Assembly (NCBI RefSeq): GCF_014698825.1
Contig: NZ_JACJTT010000001.1
Coordinates: 62,001-126,000 of the forward strand
Direction of reading: 5' to 3'
DNA from: Richelia sinica FACHB-800
GTDB lineage: Bacteria > Cyanobacteriota > Cyanobacteriia > Cyanobacteriales > Nostocaceae
Length of the DNA stretch: 64,000 bases
This document shows positions 1-9,409 of this stretch, piece after piece (position 1 is the first letter of the stretch; each line of letters starts with the position of its first letter). The notes below the pieces were generated by a model. That model was not told the origin of the DNA and ran no database searches. It worked only from the letters and a program-made list of their open reading frames with translations. The position numbers were made by a program, and so were the translations under genes.

Positions 1-188
1 TGTGTTGTTTGTTCCTGCACGTTCACTTTTGATTAACCAAAAAACAAAAATAACGTATGAGCATTCCTTGAGTATTTGCAGTTCGTGGCAAATAACCCCA
101 TATTATATGTTCAAAATGGACACTCAAGCGAATTTGAGATAATTTTGAGCATTATTAACCTAATAAATGCCTGGCAGAATCGATTGAT

Positions 189-824
189 ATGGTGACAATG
201 CAAATTCCCCATTTTCCCGAAGCTAATCACCCATTGGTGAAGTCGTTGTTTCACCACAGCGACCAAGAATTGCTGAGTTTATTTCAGCAATATCCAGATC
301 ATGGCAAGTATTTTACGGTGATTTTTTGCCGTTATAGTCCTATAGTCTACACCTTGATTCGCCATTCGGCGCGATCGCCCGTCCAGGCAGATTATCTATT
401 TGCCCTCACCTGGAGACATATTTACTATGAACTAGGTGGACTCAATCTCAACAGCCCAGAAGTAGGTCAGGATGGTCTTAGCTTGCAAAACTGGCTAATT
501 AACATGACCGCCTTCTGCATCAACGAAATTCAACTACCACCCACCGAAGCTATCCATTATTCTCTTCAAGGGTCTTCTCCACCCCTGTGGTGTTATGTTG
601 AACAGGCATTAGACCAAATACCACCCCTATTACGTTTAATGCTAGTGATGGCACAAACCTTCCATTGGAGCGAAACTAGAATAGCAGCATACCTGCAAGC
701 GGAAGGAGAACAAATTTCCCCCAGTGAAGTTAGTGATCTTCTGCAAGAAGGATATCGTATGCTAGAAGACAAACTGCCGGCCGATATTCGCGTGATTTAC
801 TTAGAAGAGAATTTGCCATCTTAA
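189..824 (+). CDS. Divergent sigma-70-like (ECF-type) protein, 211 aa
   Basis: The protein has the outline of an ECF sigma factor. A helical N-terminal half (about residues 30-115, with YSPIVYTLIRHSA and LFALTWRHIYYEL) resembles sigma region 2. A C-terminal half (about 135-200, with ALDQIPPLLRLMLVMAQ followed by a helix-turn-helix-like stretch ending in RMLEDKLP) resembles region 4. The match is weak and no promoter-recognition residues can be assigned, so it could be a degenerate sigma or a regulator derived from one. The ATG at 189 opens the frame and a second in-frame ATG lies at codon 4. A TPR protein follows 76 bp downstream on the same strand, so the two may be co-transcribed. The sigma-like role is inferred from overall pattern. 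Confidence 0.6.
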   Translation: MVTMQIPHFPEANHPLVKSLFHHSDQELLSLFQQYPDHGKYFTVIFCRYSPIVYTLIRHSARSPVQADYLFALTWRHIYYELGGLNLNSPEVGQDGLSLQNWLINMTAFCINEIQLPPTEAIHYSLQGSSPPLWCYVEQALDQIPPLLRLMLVMAQTFHWSETRIAAYLQAEGEQISPSEVSDLLQEGYRMLEDKLPADIRVIYLEENLPS

Positions 825-900
825 GCTCAAGTATCAACGTGAATATATCCGGTCTTTAATTCCCATTACAGAGATTTTACTGAGAGCCGAAATTTCACGG

Positions 901-2004
901 GTGAGCGTTATGAAACCGAGGCATTTATTACCAGGGCTATCTATTTTAAATTTTCAAAATTGCGGGGAATTTCGCCATATACAAAAATGGCAATCCCGAA
1001 GTTTTTATGCTTTATTATTGGCTGTTTTGCTAATGCCAAATTCAGCCATTGCTATTGATATTACCAAACAAATGCACCGTCCTCTATCAGTATCTAGAGA
1101 TGAACGGACATATAGAGATTATGCTGATAGTTTGCTGCGGATAGGTAGAGAACAATTAGCAGCAGGATTTGCCGCTAAAACTGTAGAATCCGGGCAAGAA
1201 GCACTAGATATATATCGCATCCTTGGTGATGTGAACTCTCAAGGTTTAACCTATGATTTATTAGCAGGAGCTTATTTACAATTAGGTAATTTAAAAGATG
1301 CCGAAGATGCCTTAAGGCGGAGAGTAGGGATAGCTCGTGATAATAAAGATTTTGAAGCCCAAATCTTTGCCCTCAACAATCTTGGCACCCTGTTATTGCA
1401 AAAAGGTGAAGCCAAGGCTGCGGGTCAAACAATTCAAGATGCCTTGGCAATTGCTCGCAACTTAGAAAATATTGAAGGTCAAGGACTTTCTTTAAGCAAT
1501 TTGGGCTTGGTATATACAAGATTAGGTAACTATAATCAAGCTATAAAAGTTTGTGAAACTGCCTTAATTTTCCGTCGCCAAACCAATGATGTTATTGGTG
1601 AAGCCAATACCTTGAATAACTTAGGTGATGCCTATTTAGCCGCAGGAGATTATGACAATACTATTGGTGCTTATGGTGCGGCTATGCGGTTAGCAAAAGT
1701 TCATTTTGACCGAGGTAATCAATTACGGGCTATTGATGGTTTAGTGATTGCCCATAGTGCTGTAAAAAGATATGAAAGAGCCATAGAATTACTAGACCAA
1801 AGGTTAGCCATCGCCCAATTTTTAAATAATCCTGTAGAAGAACTCAAATATTTTGCCTCTGCTGGGCAAATGTATGAAAAAATTGGTAAATACACCCAAG
1901 CCCGGAATTTATATCAACAGGCCCTGACTCTAACTAGAAAGTTAGATGACAAAAAGCAAGAAGCCTTTGTTTTAGATCGGTTGACTAATTTACCCAACAA
2001 ATAA
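901..2004 (+). CDS. Exported tetratricopeptide-repeat protein, 367 aa
   Basis: After a hydrophobic segment (about residues 36-52, ending NSAIAI) that looks like an uncleaved anchor or long signal peptide, the protein is a run of about six TPR units (roughly residues 95-360). They show the spacing LGxxYxxxGxxxxAxxxxxxAL, for example NLGLVYTRLGNYNQAIKV. TPRs are protein-protein interaction scaffolds, so the partner cannot be read from sequence. The open frame starts with GTG at 901. An ATG at 910 is an equally good start because neither has a clear Shine-Dalgarno. It follows the sigma-like gene on the same strand and converges with the next minus-strand gene, 12 bp away. Confidence 0.8.
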   Translation: MSVMKPRHLLPGLSILNFQNCGEFRHIQKWQSRSFYALLLAVLLMPNSAIAIDITKQMHRPLSVSRDERTYRDYADSLLRIGREQLAAGFAAKTVESGQEALDIYRILGDVNSQGLTYDLLAGAYLQLGNLKDAEDALRRRVGIARDNKDFEAQIFALNNLGTLLLQKGEAKAAGQTIQDALAIARNLENIEGQGLSLSNLGLVYTRLGNYNQAIKVCETALIFRRQTNDVIGEANTLNNLGDAYLAAGDYDNTIGAYGAAMRLAKVHFDRGNQLRAIDGLVIAHSAVKRYERAIELLDQRLAIAQFLNNPVEELKYFASAGQMYEKIGKYTQARNLYQQALTLTRKLDDKKQEAFVLDRLTNLPNK

Positions 2005-2016
2005 ACACCTTGATGG

Positions 2017-2796
2017 TTAGTTCAATAAAACTCCACCAGTGTCTTGAATTCGCAACGATTTTCTATCTTGGTTAAAATCTGTTGTTTCTTGCAATGTCAC
2101 ATTCAAATTACCGACATTTTCCCCAGGTTGAGGAGTTACTTGTAAAAATCCACCATCTTCCCGTTGGAATGTTAATGTGATTGGTGCCTTTAACCCTCGT
2201 AACATCACGTAGGATTTACCTGTTAATGAACGGGGGGCTGTATCACCAATCACTTGATAGGTGACATTTGCACCAGTATTATTTTCTAACCTGATATTAA
2301 CTGTGCCATTAGCGAGAGCAATTCTCATGACCGGGACTGGCGCTGGTGGAGTTTGAGTCCTGAATCTTGTTCCTGGTTGAGTAGTGGGTGGTGTTGGCCG
2401 AATAGTCGGTTCTGGAAGGGTAGAACCTTCCGACTGCACACCACGGGGGGAACGATTATAAGGTGCTTCATTAAAGATGCTGGGGTTAGGATTAACCACT
2501 GAAGGCGCTTCACCACCTACACCGAAGGGAGTCTGTTGTGCTGATGGATTTGCCGCAGAGGGTAAAAGACCTTGTTCCAATAGCCTTTGGGTTAAAGCAT
2601 TGGGAGGACAACCTCGGGGAACTAAAACGCGATTATTATGAGGTTCTTCGTAAAAAATACGGGGACAGGGGTTAACTTTAGGAGTAGTTTGTTGTGCCAT
2701 AACTTGATTGATGGCAGGTAACCCCATAAGTAAACCACCACAAATAGTCCCCAATATTTGCACATATTGGCGAAATGTTCGCTGATTTATATTCAT
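2017..2796 (-). CDS. Conserved hypothetical secreted protein, 259 aa
   Basis: An N-terminal signal peptide (about residues 13-34, ending in AINQVMAQQ) precedes a Pro/Thr/Asn-rich low-complexity middle (about 75-150). The C-terminal region (about 155-245) is beta-rich, with alternating hydrophobic residues such as VNIRLENNTGANVTYQVIG, suggesting a small beta-sandwich. I do not recognise a named family. It is probably periplasmic or envelope-associated. The gene stands alone between a convergent TPR gene and the intergenic repeat at 2823-2996, which lies in its upstream region. Confidence 0.7.
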   Translation of the reverse strand: MNINQRTFRQYVQILGTICGGLLMGLPAINQVMAQQTTPKVNPCPRIFYEEPHNNRVLVPRGCPPNALTQRLLEQGLLPSAANPSAQQTPFGVGGEAPSVVNPNPSIFNEAPYNRSPRGVQSEGSTLPEPTIRPTPPTTQPGTRFRTQTPPAPVPVMRIALANGTVNIRLENNTGANVTYQVIGDTAPRSLTGKSYVMLRGLKAPITLTFQREDGGFLQVTPQPGENVGNLNVTLQETTDFNQDRKSLRIQDTGGVLLN

Positions 2797-2822
2797 TTTT
2801 ACTCCATGAAAAGATGAAGGAA

Positions 2823-2996
2823 ATTGCTATGAAACAGGTGACAGGTAAGCCAGCGCGGTCTTGGGGGAAACCCCCATGAGCGACTGGCGCACCCCTATGG
2901 CTAACGCCACGCTCCGCGAACGGGGTTACAGTGCTAAAAACCTTTGCCTGTCTAAGTGTTAGTTAATGTTCTAACCGTTCTGTCCATTGCTATGAA
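2823..2996 (+). repeat. Dispersed MITE-like repeat, copy A, with nested insertion
   Basis: This is one of four related intergenic repeats in the window (others at 10531-10658, 40919-41023 and 59022-59119). Shared blocks are CAGGTGACAGGT near one end, CAGTGCTAAAA in the middle, and GTTCTAACC...TGTC(C/T)A...GCTAT at the other end. Copy A carries about 80 bp of extra sequence (roughly 2848-2927) made of GC-rich palindromic pieces (TTGGGGGAAACCCCCA and GGCTAACGCCACGCTCCGCG), so a second repeat has been inserted into it. The 11-mer ATTGCTATGAA occurs at both ends (2823-2833 and 2986-2996) and may be a target duplication. Confidence 0.65.
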
Positions 2997-3014
2997 TGTT
3001 GAATTTTTAATTGT

Positions 3015-3881
3015 TCATGCTTCTTGCCACAATTGATGAATATGGTCAGGTAACCAAGTAGCAATTTCTGCAATTCTGTCGGGGGATAATTCGTCTTTGG
3101 TGGCAGAAAATACAGCTTTTACCAGAGTTTCCCTCTCTACCGTAGGTGGCATTGGCCCTTCATTTTCCACACGAAACAAAAAGCGATCGCTATCTATCTT
3201 GAAAATGCCCGGTCCTTGCCAAGGTGGACGTACTCGACTTAAAAACGCCACAATTGGGTTAGTATCATGCCACAAATCGGCAATTTCTAGTTGTAAAGAC
3301 CTATCTTCCGTTGTTTCCGCTGGTTTATGTAGTTCTGCTTCCACTCTATCTGCTGCTTCCGTAGTCATTAAATCTCGCATGACGCGAAAGACCACTTCTG
3401 TTAAATCTCTGGCATCGAAAATATCATGTACACCACTTTTGGCCATTACCTTCTCTAGAAATGGCAGATTTTTTGTATCTATAGCCTTATGACCATTTTC
3501 TGCTGGGGCATTGGCTAAATTATTAGCTAATTTTTCTAGTAATTGTTGTCCTTTTTCTGTGATTTCTGCCTGTTTGAAAGTAATCAAATGGGATAATGGC
3601 CCATCCTTCGCACTATAAGTATTAGCTATTCTTAAATCAAATTCTGGAGGATTAATCAAATCAGGTACATCTTCTTGATTTCCATAGGCATTACCTGTGA
3701 ATTCTGCACGAATATAGTGATTTTGATTTAAATAATCTAAATGTCCTAAAAAATTAGCTATGGTAATATTGTGACCAGGAAAGTCATCTTTGGTAAAATG
3801 TACTTCGTGCATTCCTGAGCCAGATTCATTAATTTTTTTGAGTAAAATGTAGGCAACATCTTCTCGGATAGTTATAGGCAT
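3015..3881 (-). CDS. DUF2267-type conserved protein, 288 aa
   Basis: The protein is soluble, with no signal peptide or membrane segment. The C-terminal half (about residues 145-285) resembles DUF2267: the helical pattern DARDLTEVVFRVMRDLM, an acidic VEAEL segment, then a block around RPPWQGPGIFKIDSDRFLF, and a final helical region ending WLPDHIHQLW. The N-terminal half (about 1-120) looks like a winged-helix fold, with a helix-rich ITIANFLGHLDYLNQNHYI segment followed by a strand pair. No catalytic motif is visible and no function can be given. The gene stands alone on the minus strand. Confidence 0.65.
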   Translation of the reverse strand: MPITIREDVAYILLKKINESGSGMHEVHFTKDDFPGHNITIANFLGHLDYLNQNHYIRAEFTGNAYGNQEDVPDLINPPEFDLRIANTYSAKDGPLSHLITFKQAEITEKGQQLLEKLANNLANAPAENGHKAIDTKNLPFLEKVMAKSGVHDIFDARDLTEVVFRVMRDLMTTEAADRVEAELHKPAETTEDRSLQLEIADLWHDTNPIVAFLSRVRPPWQGPGIFKIDSDRFLFRVENEGPMPPTVERETLVKAVFSATKDELSPDRIAEIATWLPDHIHQLWQEA

Positions 3882-4099
3882 CTGTCGCTACACTCCCATA
3901 GGAATTTTAACATCATGAATTTCTGTCACCCATGACCAATTATTGAGCCGTCTGCAATGATATGTAAACCTCTCTCTTTCTTCCTATTCCCTGTTCTTTT
4001 CCCTAGATTTACAAGTCAAATTAGACTGCTATATTCCTAAATTAATAAGTAAATTAATTAGTCTCCATCTATCACAGGAAGCAAATACAAAAGACGAAA

Positions 4100-5506
4100 T
4101 TATGACTCTAGATTTATAGGTAAAGTCACAGTAAATGTAGTACCTTTGCCAAGACTACTTTCGATTTGTATTTGTCCTTGATGATGTTCGACAATAGCTT
4201 GAGCGATCGCTAATCCTAATCCTGAACCAGTAGTACGTTCTTTTGCTGGCTTGAGTGTCTGATGAGACCGGGACGGATCAACTCGATAAAAGCGGTCAAA
4301 TAAGCGGGGGAGAGATTCTGAAGGAATACCAATTCCCGTATCCACGACTTTAATTTGTAATTGGGGATGACTATAACGCAGTCCCGACACCAGATTTATC
4401 CCTTCTATCCTGGCTAACTCTACCTTGACTGTCCCCTTGGTTAGAGTATATTGCAGCGCATTACTAATCAAATTGGTACATAACCGCACCAACTGATCCC
4501 AATTTCCCATCAAAGTAAACCAATTTTCTAATAGTTCTGGGTCAATATCCTGGGGCGGGTCAATTAAGTGCAAAGATAAGGAAATTCCCTTTTCTGTGGC
4601 TAAAAGTTGTTGTTCTTCCACCACTTCCATCAACAGTGCATCGACAGGACAAACAGAAAAAACTTCCTGACTAATGCCACTGTCTTGACGTGCTAGAAAT
4701 AGCAAATCATTGACCAATTTACCTAACCGTTGAGTGAGGCGTTCAACTAACTTTAATTGTTGTCGATATTGGCAGGCTGTAGATTCTTCCACCTCCACTA
4801 AATCCAAATCTGCTAAAGCTACTTGCACATTTGTTTGAATCAAAGCAATGGGACTTCTTAGTTCATGGGAAGCATCCGCAGTAAATTGCTTCAACCGTTG
4901 ATAAGACTCCCCCACCGGTTCCATGGCTTTACCAGACAAAAACCAGCCACTAGCTGCCACCGATAACACCATTAACCATGTCCCCAAAGCCAAATCCAAA
5001 ATCAACTGCCGGCTGGGTTTGGTAACTTCAAACCAGGGATGACTAACTCGTAAATAACCAAGCACCTGTCTTCCCATTTCTACCCGTTTGGTCACTTGTC
5101 TCAATAACTGTGCAGATTCTCCCCATCCCCCCATACCTACAACCTTGACTGTTTCACCAGTACGATGGTTGTGAACTGGAATATCTAAAGGTGCAGAAAA
5201 CGTTGACCAAAGTAATTCTCCGGTTTGACTAAACCATTCCAAGTCAATGTGGTCGTCTTCTACACTATCTGCATTGTTGCGAAAACTGGCCTCTATATTG
5301 ACACGCAGTTTTTCAGTATTTTTATTGAGTGGTTCAATGACTAAAGACCGTTCTACTACTTCCACCACATGGTTCAAGGTGTCATCTATCCTTTCAATCA
5401 AGGTACTACGAACATATAAATAAACACCACTAGCAAATAGTAGTAGTAACAGGGCTGTTACAGAGGTATACCAAATAGCGAGACGACGACGTGTGGCTTG
5501 GAACAT
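4100..5506 (-). CDS. Membrane sensor histidine kinase, orphan, 468 aa
   Basis: This is a two-component sensor kinase that should autophosphorylate on His214 (motif ASHELRSPIAL, H-box). The order is: transmembrane segment 1 (about 13-33), a periplasmic sensor region (about 34-165), transmembrane segment 2 (about 168-190), the HisKA dimerisation domain (about 200-275) and a HATPase_c domain with N-box (NLISNALQYT), G1 (VVDTGIGIP) and G2 (GSGLGLAIAQ) at about 325-465. The short linker after TM2 leaves little room for a full HAMP domain. No response-regulator gene is adjacent, so the partner is encoded elsewhere. The signal is unknown. N-terminal architecture is reminiscent of the metal-sensing RppB/ManS-type cyanobacterial kinases, but this is not enough to assign a symbol. 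Confidence 0.9.
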   Translation of the reverse strand: MFQATRRRLAIWYTSVTALLLLLFASGVYLYVRSTLIERIDDTLNHVVEVVERSLVIEPLNKNTEKLRVNIEASFRNNADSVEDDHIDLEWFSQTGELLWSTFSAPLDIPVHNHRTGETVKVVGMGGWGESAQLLRQVTKRVEMGRQVLGYLRVSHPWFEVTKPSRQLILDLALGTWLMVLSVAASGWFLSGKAMEPVGESYQRLKQFTADASHELRSPIALIQTNVQVALADLDLVEVEESTACQYRQQLKLVERLTQRLGKLVNDLLFLARQDSGISQEVFSVCPVDALLMEVVEEQQLLATEKGISLSLHLIDPPQDIDPELLENWFTLMGNWDQLVRLCTNLISNALQYTLTKGTVKVELARIEGINLVSGLRYSHPQLQIKVVDTGIGIPSESLPRLFDRFYRVDPSRSHQTLKPAKERTTGSGLGLAIAQAIVEHHQGQIQIESSLGKGTTFTVTLPINLES

Positions 5507-5782
5507 GGTTAAACACCGACAAAATCCCCAGGTAATTAGCTAAACCACATCTGGTGGACATACCTGGACAAACTCACTACAAGTCTTGCCCACCCTGATG
5601 ATGCAACTCCCATGTGTAACAGCTTACCAATTAAAAATTAAAAATTAAAAACTCAAACAAGTTTTTGCGATTCAATTTGTCCTGTCCTTTGGGCCAATGG
5701 GTATAATTTTTCTATCTTGATTTTCCTTGTTAAATATTACTTAACTTGGACTTACTATATTAGTTAGGTCTTCTCCTGTTTA

Positions 5783-7978
5783 ATGGGCAAAATTTCACAG
5801 CCCCAGGTCATCATGCCTAAATCTAAAAAGACGACTCCTGCTATTAATCTCACCGAACCCCAATACTATATCAACCGCGAGTTAAGTTGGTTAGAGTTCA
5901 ACAATCGCGTACTCCATGAAGCTTGTGATCCACGTACCCCACTGTTGGAACGCCTCAAGTTTTTAGGGATTTTCTGTTCTAACTTAGATGAATTTTTTAT
6001 GGTACGTGTTGCCGGTTTAAAGCAACAGGTAGAAGCAAAAGTAACCCAGTTAACTCCTGATGGTCGCACACCACAACAACAGTTACAAGATATTCGCCTG
6101 CATTTGAGTCCTCAAGTCAAGAAACAAAATGAGGAATTTGAACAGGTTCTAAGACCTTTGTTGGCAGAAAACGGTATTTATATTCTTGATTACATAGAAC
6201 TGAATCAAAAACAAAGAAATTATCTAGATAACTATTTTGAAGACCAGATTTTTCCGGTTTTAACTCCCCTAGCTGTTGACCCTAGCCATCCCTTTCCCTA
6301 TATTTCTAATCTCAGTTTGAATTTAGCAGTGGTGGTGAAAAACCCAGATACAGAGGAAGAGTTTTTTGCCAGAGTCAAGGTACCGAAAGTATTACCGCGA
6401 TTTTTGCCCTTACCACCAGAGTTAGGGATTCAGCATCAAGGCAAGCCGGCCCATTGGACAGGTGTACCATTGGAACAAGCGATCGCCCATAATCTGGAAT
6501 CCCTGTTTCCGGGTATGAATATTCAAGAGTATCACCCCTTCCGTATTACCCGCGACGCTGACCTAGAACTGGAAGAAGACGAAGCTGACGACCTGTTATT
6601 AGCCATTGAACAGGAACTGCGGAAACGTCGCATGGGTGGCACACCAGTGAGGCTAGAAATTCAATCTCAAACCCCGGAAACAGTTCGTTCTCGGTTATTA
6701 CAAGATTTGGAACTGACCGAAAATGATGCCTATGAAGTCGATGGTCTGTTGGGACTGCGGGATTTAATGTATTTCATGTCCCTGCCCTTACCAGAACTCA
6801 AAGACCCACCACGTCAATCTGTGGTGCCTCCACGCTTACAACGCATTAGAGAAAGCAGTGTCAATGCTGAAGGGTTGGAAGTTGAAGAGGGAAAAGACTT
6901 TTTTGCTGTGATTCGGGAAAAAGACTTATTAGTACACCATCCCTATCAATCATTTTCCGCCACCGTCGTCCGGTTTATTACACATGCGGCCCATGATCCC
7001 AATGTCCTGGCCATCAAAATGACCCTTTACCGTACTTCTGGGGATTCACCTATTGTTAATGCTTTAATCGCTGCCGCAGAAAATGGTAAACAAGTATCTG
7101 TTTTAGTAGAACTCAAAGCCCGATTTGATGAAGAGAATAATATTTATTGGGCTAGAAGGTTAGAAAGAGTTGGTGTACATGTAGTCTACGGCTTAGTGGG
7201 TTTAAAAACCCATAGCAAAATTGTCATGGTGGTGCGGCGAGAAAAAGACAGAATGCGCCGTTATGTACATATTGGTACTGGGAACTATAACCAGAAAACT
7301 GCCAGACTGTACACCGATTTAGGCTTATTAAGTTGTCGAGAAGAATTAGGTGCAGACTTAACAGATGTATTTAACTTCTTAACTGGTTATTCACGGCAAA
7401 AGTCCTATCGAGAAATTATGGTCGCACCAGTGAATATGCGCGATCGCTTTTTGGAATTAATTCGCCGTGAAATCGACAATGCCCAAAACGGTTTTTCGGG
7501 GCGTATCGTTGCTAAAATGAATGCCCTCGTTGACCCACAAATTATCGCGACTCTCTACGAAGCTTCCCGCGCAGGTGTGCAAATTGATCTAATCATTCGC
7601 GGTATTTGCTGCTTACGTCCAGGACTCAAAGATATTAGTGAAAATATCCGCGTCATCAGCATTATCGGCCGCTTCTTAGAACACTCCCGCATTTATTACT
7701 TCTATAACAATGGACAAGAAGAAATATATATTGGTAGTGCCGATTGGATGCGCCGGAATCTCGACCGGCGAGTCGAGGTAATTACCCCCATCAAAGACCA
7801 AGATATTGCTAAAGATTTGCAAGAAATTTTAGGCATCATGTTGGCAGATAATCGCCAAGCCTGGGAATTACAACCTGATGGCAGTTATATTCAAAGACGA
7901 CCCTGTGAAGACTGCCCAGAAGCCAATTCTCAAAAAATTCTCATGTCTATGGCATTACGCACTGTTGGTATGTCCTAA
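5783..7978 (+). CDS. ppk1: Polyphosphate kinase 1
   Basis: The enzyme reversibly polymerises the gamma-phosphate of ATP into inorganic polyphosphate. The 731-residue protein has the usual family length and domain order: N domain opening with YINRELSWLEFNNRVL, head domain, then two phospholipase-D-like C domains. The phospho-accepting histidine should be His477 in KTHSKIVMV, and a second conserved histidine is His634 in EHSRIY. VHIGTGNYNQKTARLYTD is also characteristic. A second in-frame ATG at 5813 (MPKSKK) may be the true start because the first 10 residues look unlike the family. It is monocistronic, with about 270 bp of upstream non-coding DNA and 330 bp downstream. Confidence 0.97.
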   Translation: MGKISQPQVIMPKSKKTTPAINLTEPQYYINRELSWLEFNNRVLHEACDPRTPLLERLKFLGIFCSNLDEFFMVRVAGLKQQVEAKVTQLTPDGRTPQQQLQDIRLHLSPQVKKQNEEFEQVLRPLLAENGIYILDYIELNQKQRNYLDNYFEDQIFPVLTPLAVDPSHPFPYISNLSLNLAVVVKNPDTEEEFFARVKVPKVLPRFLPLPPELGIQHQGKPAHWTGVPLEQAIAHNLESLFPGMNIQEYHPFRITRDADLELEEDEADDLLLAIEQELRKRRMGGTPVRLEIQSQTPETVRSRLLQDLELTENDAYEVDGLLGLRDLMYFMSLPLPELKDPPRQSVVPPRLQRIRESSVNAEGLEVEEGKDFFAVIREKDLLVHHPYQSFSATVVRFITHAAHDPNVLAIKMTLYRTSGDSPIVNALIAAAENGKQVSVLVELKARFDEENNIYWARRLERVGVHVVYGLVGLKTHSKIVMVVRREKDRMRRYVHIGTGNYNQKTARLYTDLGLLSCREELGADLTDVFNFLTGYSRQKSYREIMVAPVNMRDRFLELIRREIDNAQNGFSGRIVAKMNALVDPQIIATLYEASRAGVQIDLIIRGICCLRPGLKDISENIRVISIIGRFLEHSRIYYFYNNGQEEIYIGSADWMRRNLDRRVEVITPIKDQDIAKDLQEILGIMLADNRQAWELQPDGSYIQRRPCEDCPEANSQKILMSMALRTVGMS

Positions 7979-8324
7979 GATAACTAACCACTCAGTAAAA
8001 TATGTCAATTTATTTCTGGGTGGTTAACAGAAAACTGATTAATCCTAGAATCAAGATTTTTGACTAGTTTGGATCAGATGACCAAGGGCGGAAATAAGTT
8101 ACAAATTGCGTTTTTTAATTGAAAATCCAACATCTCAAAGCTCAAATTGCCATGAGATAGGAGATTGTAAAACCCAAATCTAGATATGATTAGTGATGTT
8201 ACATTCATCACATCTAAACTTTTTTAACTTGGTATAACTTTTTCACCCATAAGATAGAGTGAATAAATAAACCCATCCACATAAACTATATAAATTAACC
8301 TACATCTTGTTCCCTGTCCCTGGA
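7979..8324. other. Intergenic gap, ppk1 to response regulator
   Basis: This is an AT-rich stretch without an open frame of note. The only structure seen is a short inverted repeat GTGATG-N7-CATCAC (8193-8211), about 110 bp before the response-regulator start, which could be an operator or a chance palindrome. Confidence 0.4.
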
Positions 8325-8729
8325 ATGTTAATGTTGTCCCCTAAGTCCGCGATCGTTCGCGTATTAATAGTTGACGATCATGACCTGACTAGATACTACC
8401 TCAAGGTAGCTTTCTCAGCCCAAGAGAATATCCAATTAGTAGGTTTAGCTACTAATGGAGAAGAAGCAATAGAAATGGTGAAAAGCTGTCATCCTCATGT
8501 CATCGTTCTCGATTTACAAATGCCAGTGATGGATGGTTGGATTGCTTCAGGAAAAATTAAAGCTATATCTCCACATATTCAGATTGTAGCTTACTCTTCC
8601 ATAGAAGAATCCCGCATTAAACAAACAAAAGCCATGCCTAGTTTTGATGAAGTCTGCAAAAAAGATATTCCCACTAGCGAATTGATAGCAATTGTTAGAG
8701 AACTAGGTTTAAAAGCTGAATATGATTAA
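8325..8729 (+). CDS. Single-domain response regulator (CheY-like), 134 aa
   Basis: The protein is one receiver domain with nothing after it. Visible landmarks are the acidic pair in VLIVDDHDLTRYYL, the phospho-acceptor Asp63 in VIVLDLQMPVMDGW, the switch residue in YSSIEES and the conserved Lys of CKKD. With no DNA-binding or enzymatic output domain it probably acts by protein-protein contact, as in phosphorelays or motility/phototaxis circuits. The open frame extends back to a TTG at 8307, but ATG at 8325 (or 8331) is the more credible start. No kinase is adjacent. Confidence 0.88.
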   Translation: MLMLSPKSAIVRVLIVDDHDLTRYYLKVAFSAQENIQLVGLATNGEEAIEMVKSCHPHVIVLDLQMPVMDGWIASGKIKAISPHIQIVAYSSIEESRIKQTKAMPSFDEVCKKDIPTSELIAIVRELGLKAEYD

Positions 8730-9012
8730 AGTAAAAAATTAATCATTCATCCTGCCGTGTACCAGTTCAATTGCATCTTTTACTCTCCTTCTCTCCTCAC
8801 AACATTTTTTTCCAACATATACCCATTTAAAGCAAAAATTGGACAGATGAAAGCGAAAAAGTCTGAACTAAATATTGCCAATTTTTAATGGGTATTACAT
8901 CAATTGAAAAAATAGATAGATTATGTACACAAAAAAATTAGATTTTGAGTCTTGAATGTGAACATCCAAAATTCAAAATCTAACACCGAAAATTTAAAAT
9001 TGCTAATTAGGT

Positions 9013-9195
9013 TTAATTTCTTTCAGCTTCAGGAATAGTCTTCCGAAATTCATCAATTAAATCATCCAATTCTTCCAAAGCTTGATTCACATCAACTCTT
9101 AAAATCCCTAAATTTGATTGTTCCAGTAGATTCAGCAGATACTCCCGCTTACTTTGAACTGCGGCAATTCTTTCCTTGAGTGTCTGTATATCCAT
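9013..9195 (-). CDS. Small coiled-coil conserved hypothetical protein, 60 aa
   Basis: This short acidic protein is predicted to be almost wholly helical, with heptad-like spacing (LKERIAAV, REYLLNLLEQ, ALEELDDLIDEFR). It has ATG start, no signal peptide and no membrane segment. I cannot name a family. It stands alone between a response regulator and the DUF2854 gene and is probably a real small gene, judged by its regular codon pattern and amphipathic helix. Confidence 0.55.
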   Translation of the reverse strand: MDIQTLKERIAAVQSKREYLLNLLEQSNLGILRVDVNQALEELDDLIDEFRKTIPEAERN

Positions 9196-9286
9196 TGTCT
9201 TTTCCTATTGTTAACTATCCTCACATTTAAGTTAACGCAAAAAGTACAAGCCAGAGATGTTTGAGAAACTCTACCGGAAATTATTA

Positions 9287-9352
9287 GGTGCGTTATGACC
9301 AGATTTAACGCATCTTTTACATGTAATAATCACACCATGTGAATAATGCACC
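9287..9352. repeat. Inverted repeat upstream of the DUF2854 gene
   Basis: GGTGCGTTAT (9287-9296) and ATAATGCACC (9343-9352) are inverted copies with one mismatch, enclosing 46 bp that contain a further GCGTTA...TTAACGC pair. The element ends about 57 bp before the DUF2854 start. It could be a short mobile remnant or a transcript structure. Confidence 0.4.
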
Positions 9353-9409
9353 CTATTTGGAGGATGATATAAAAACTAGAATGTAAAGAAATTATACTTA
9401 TCTGAAATT

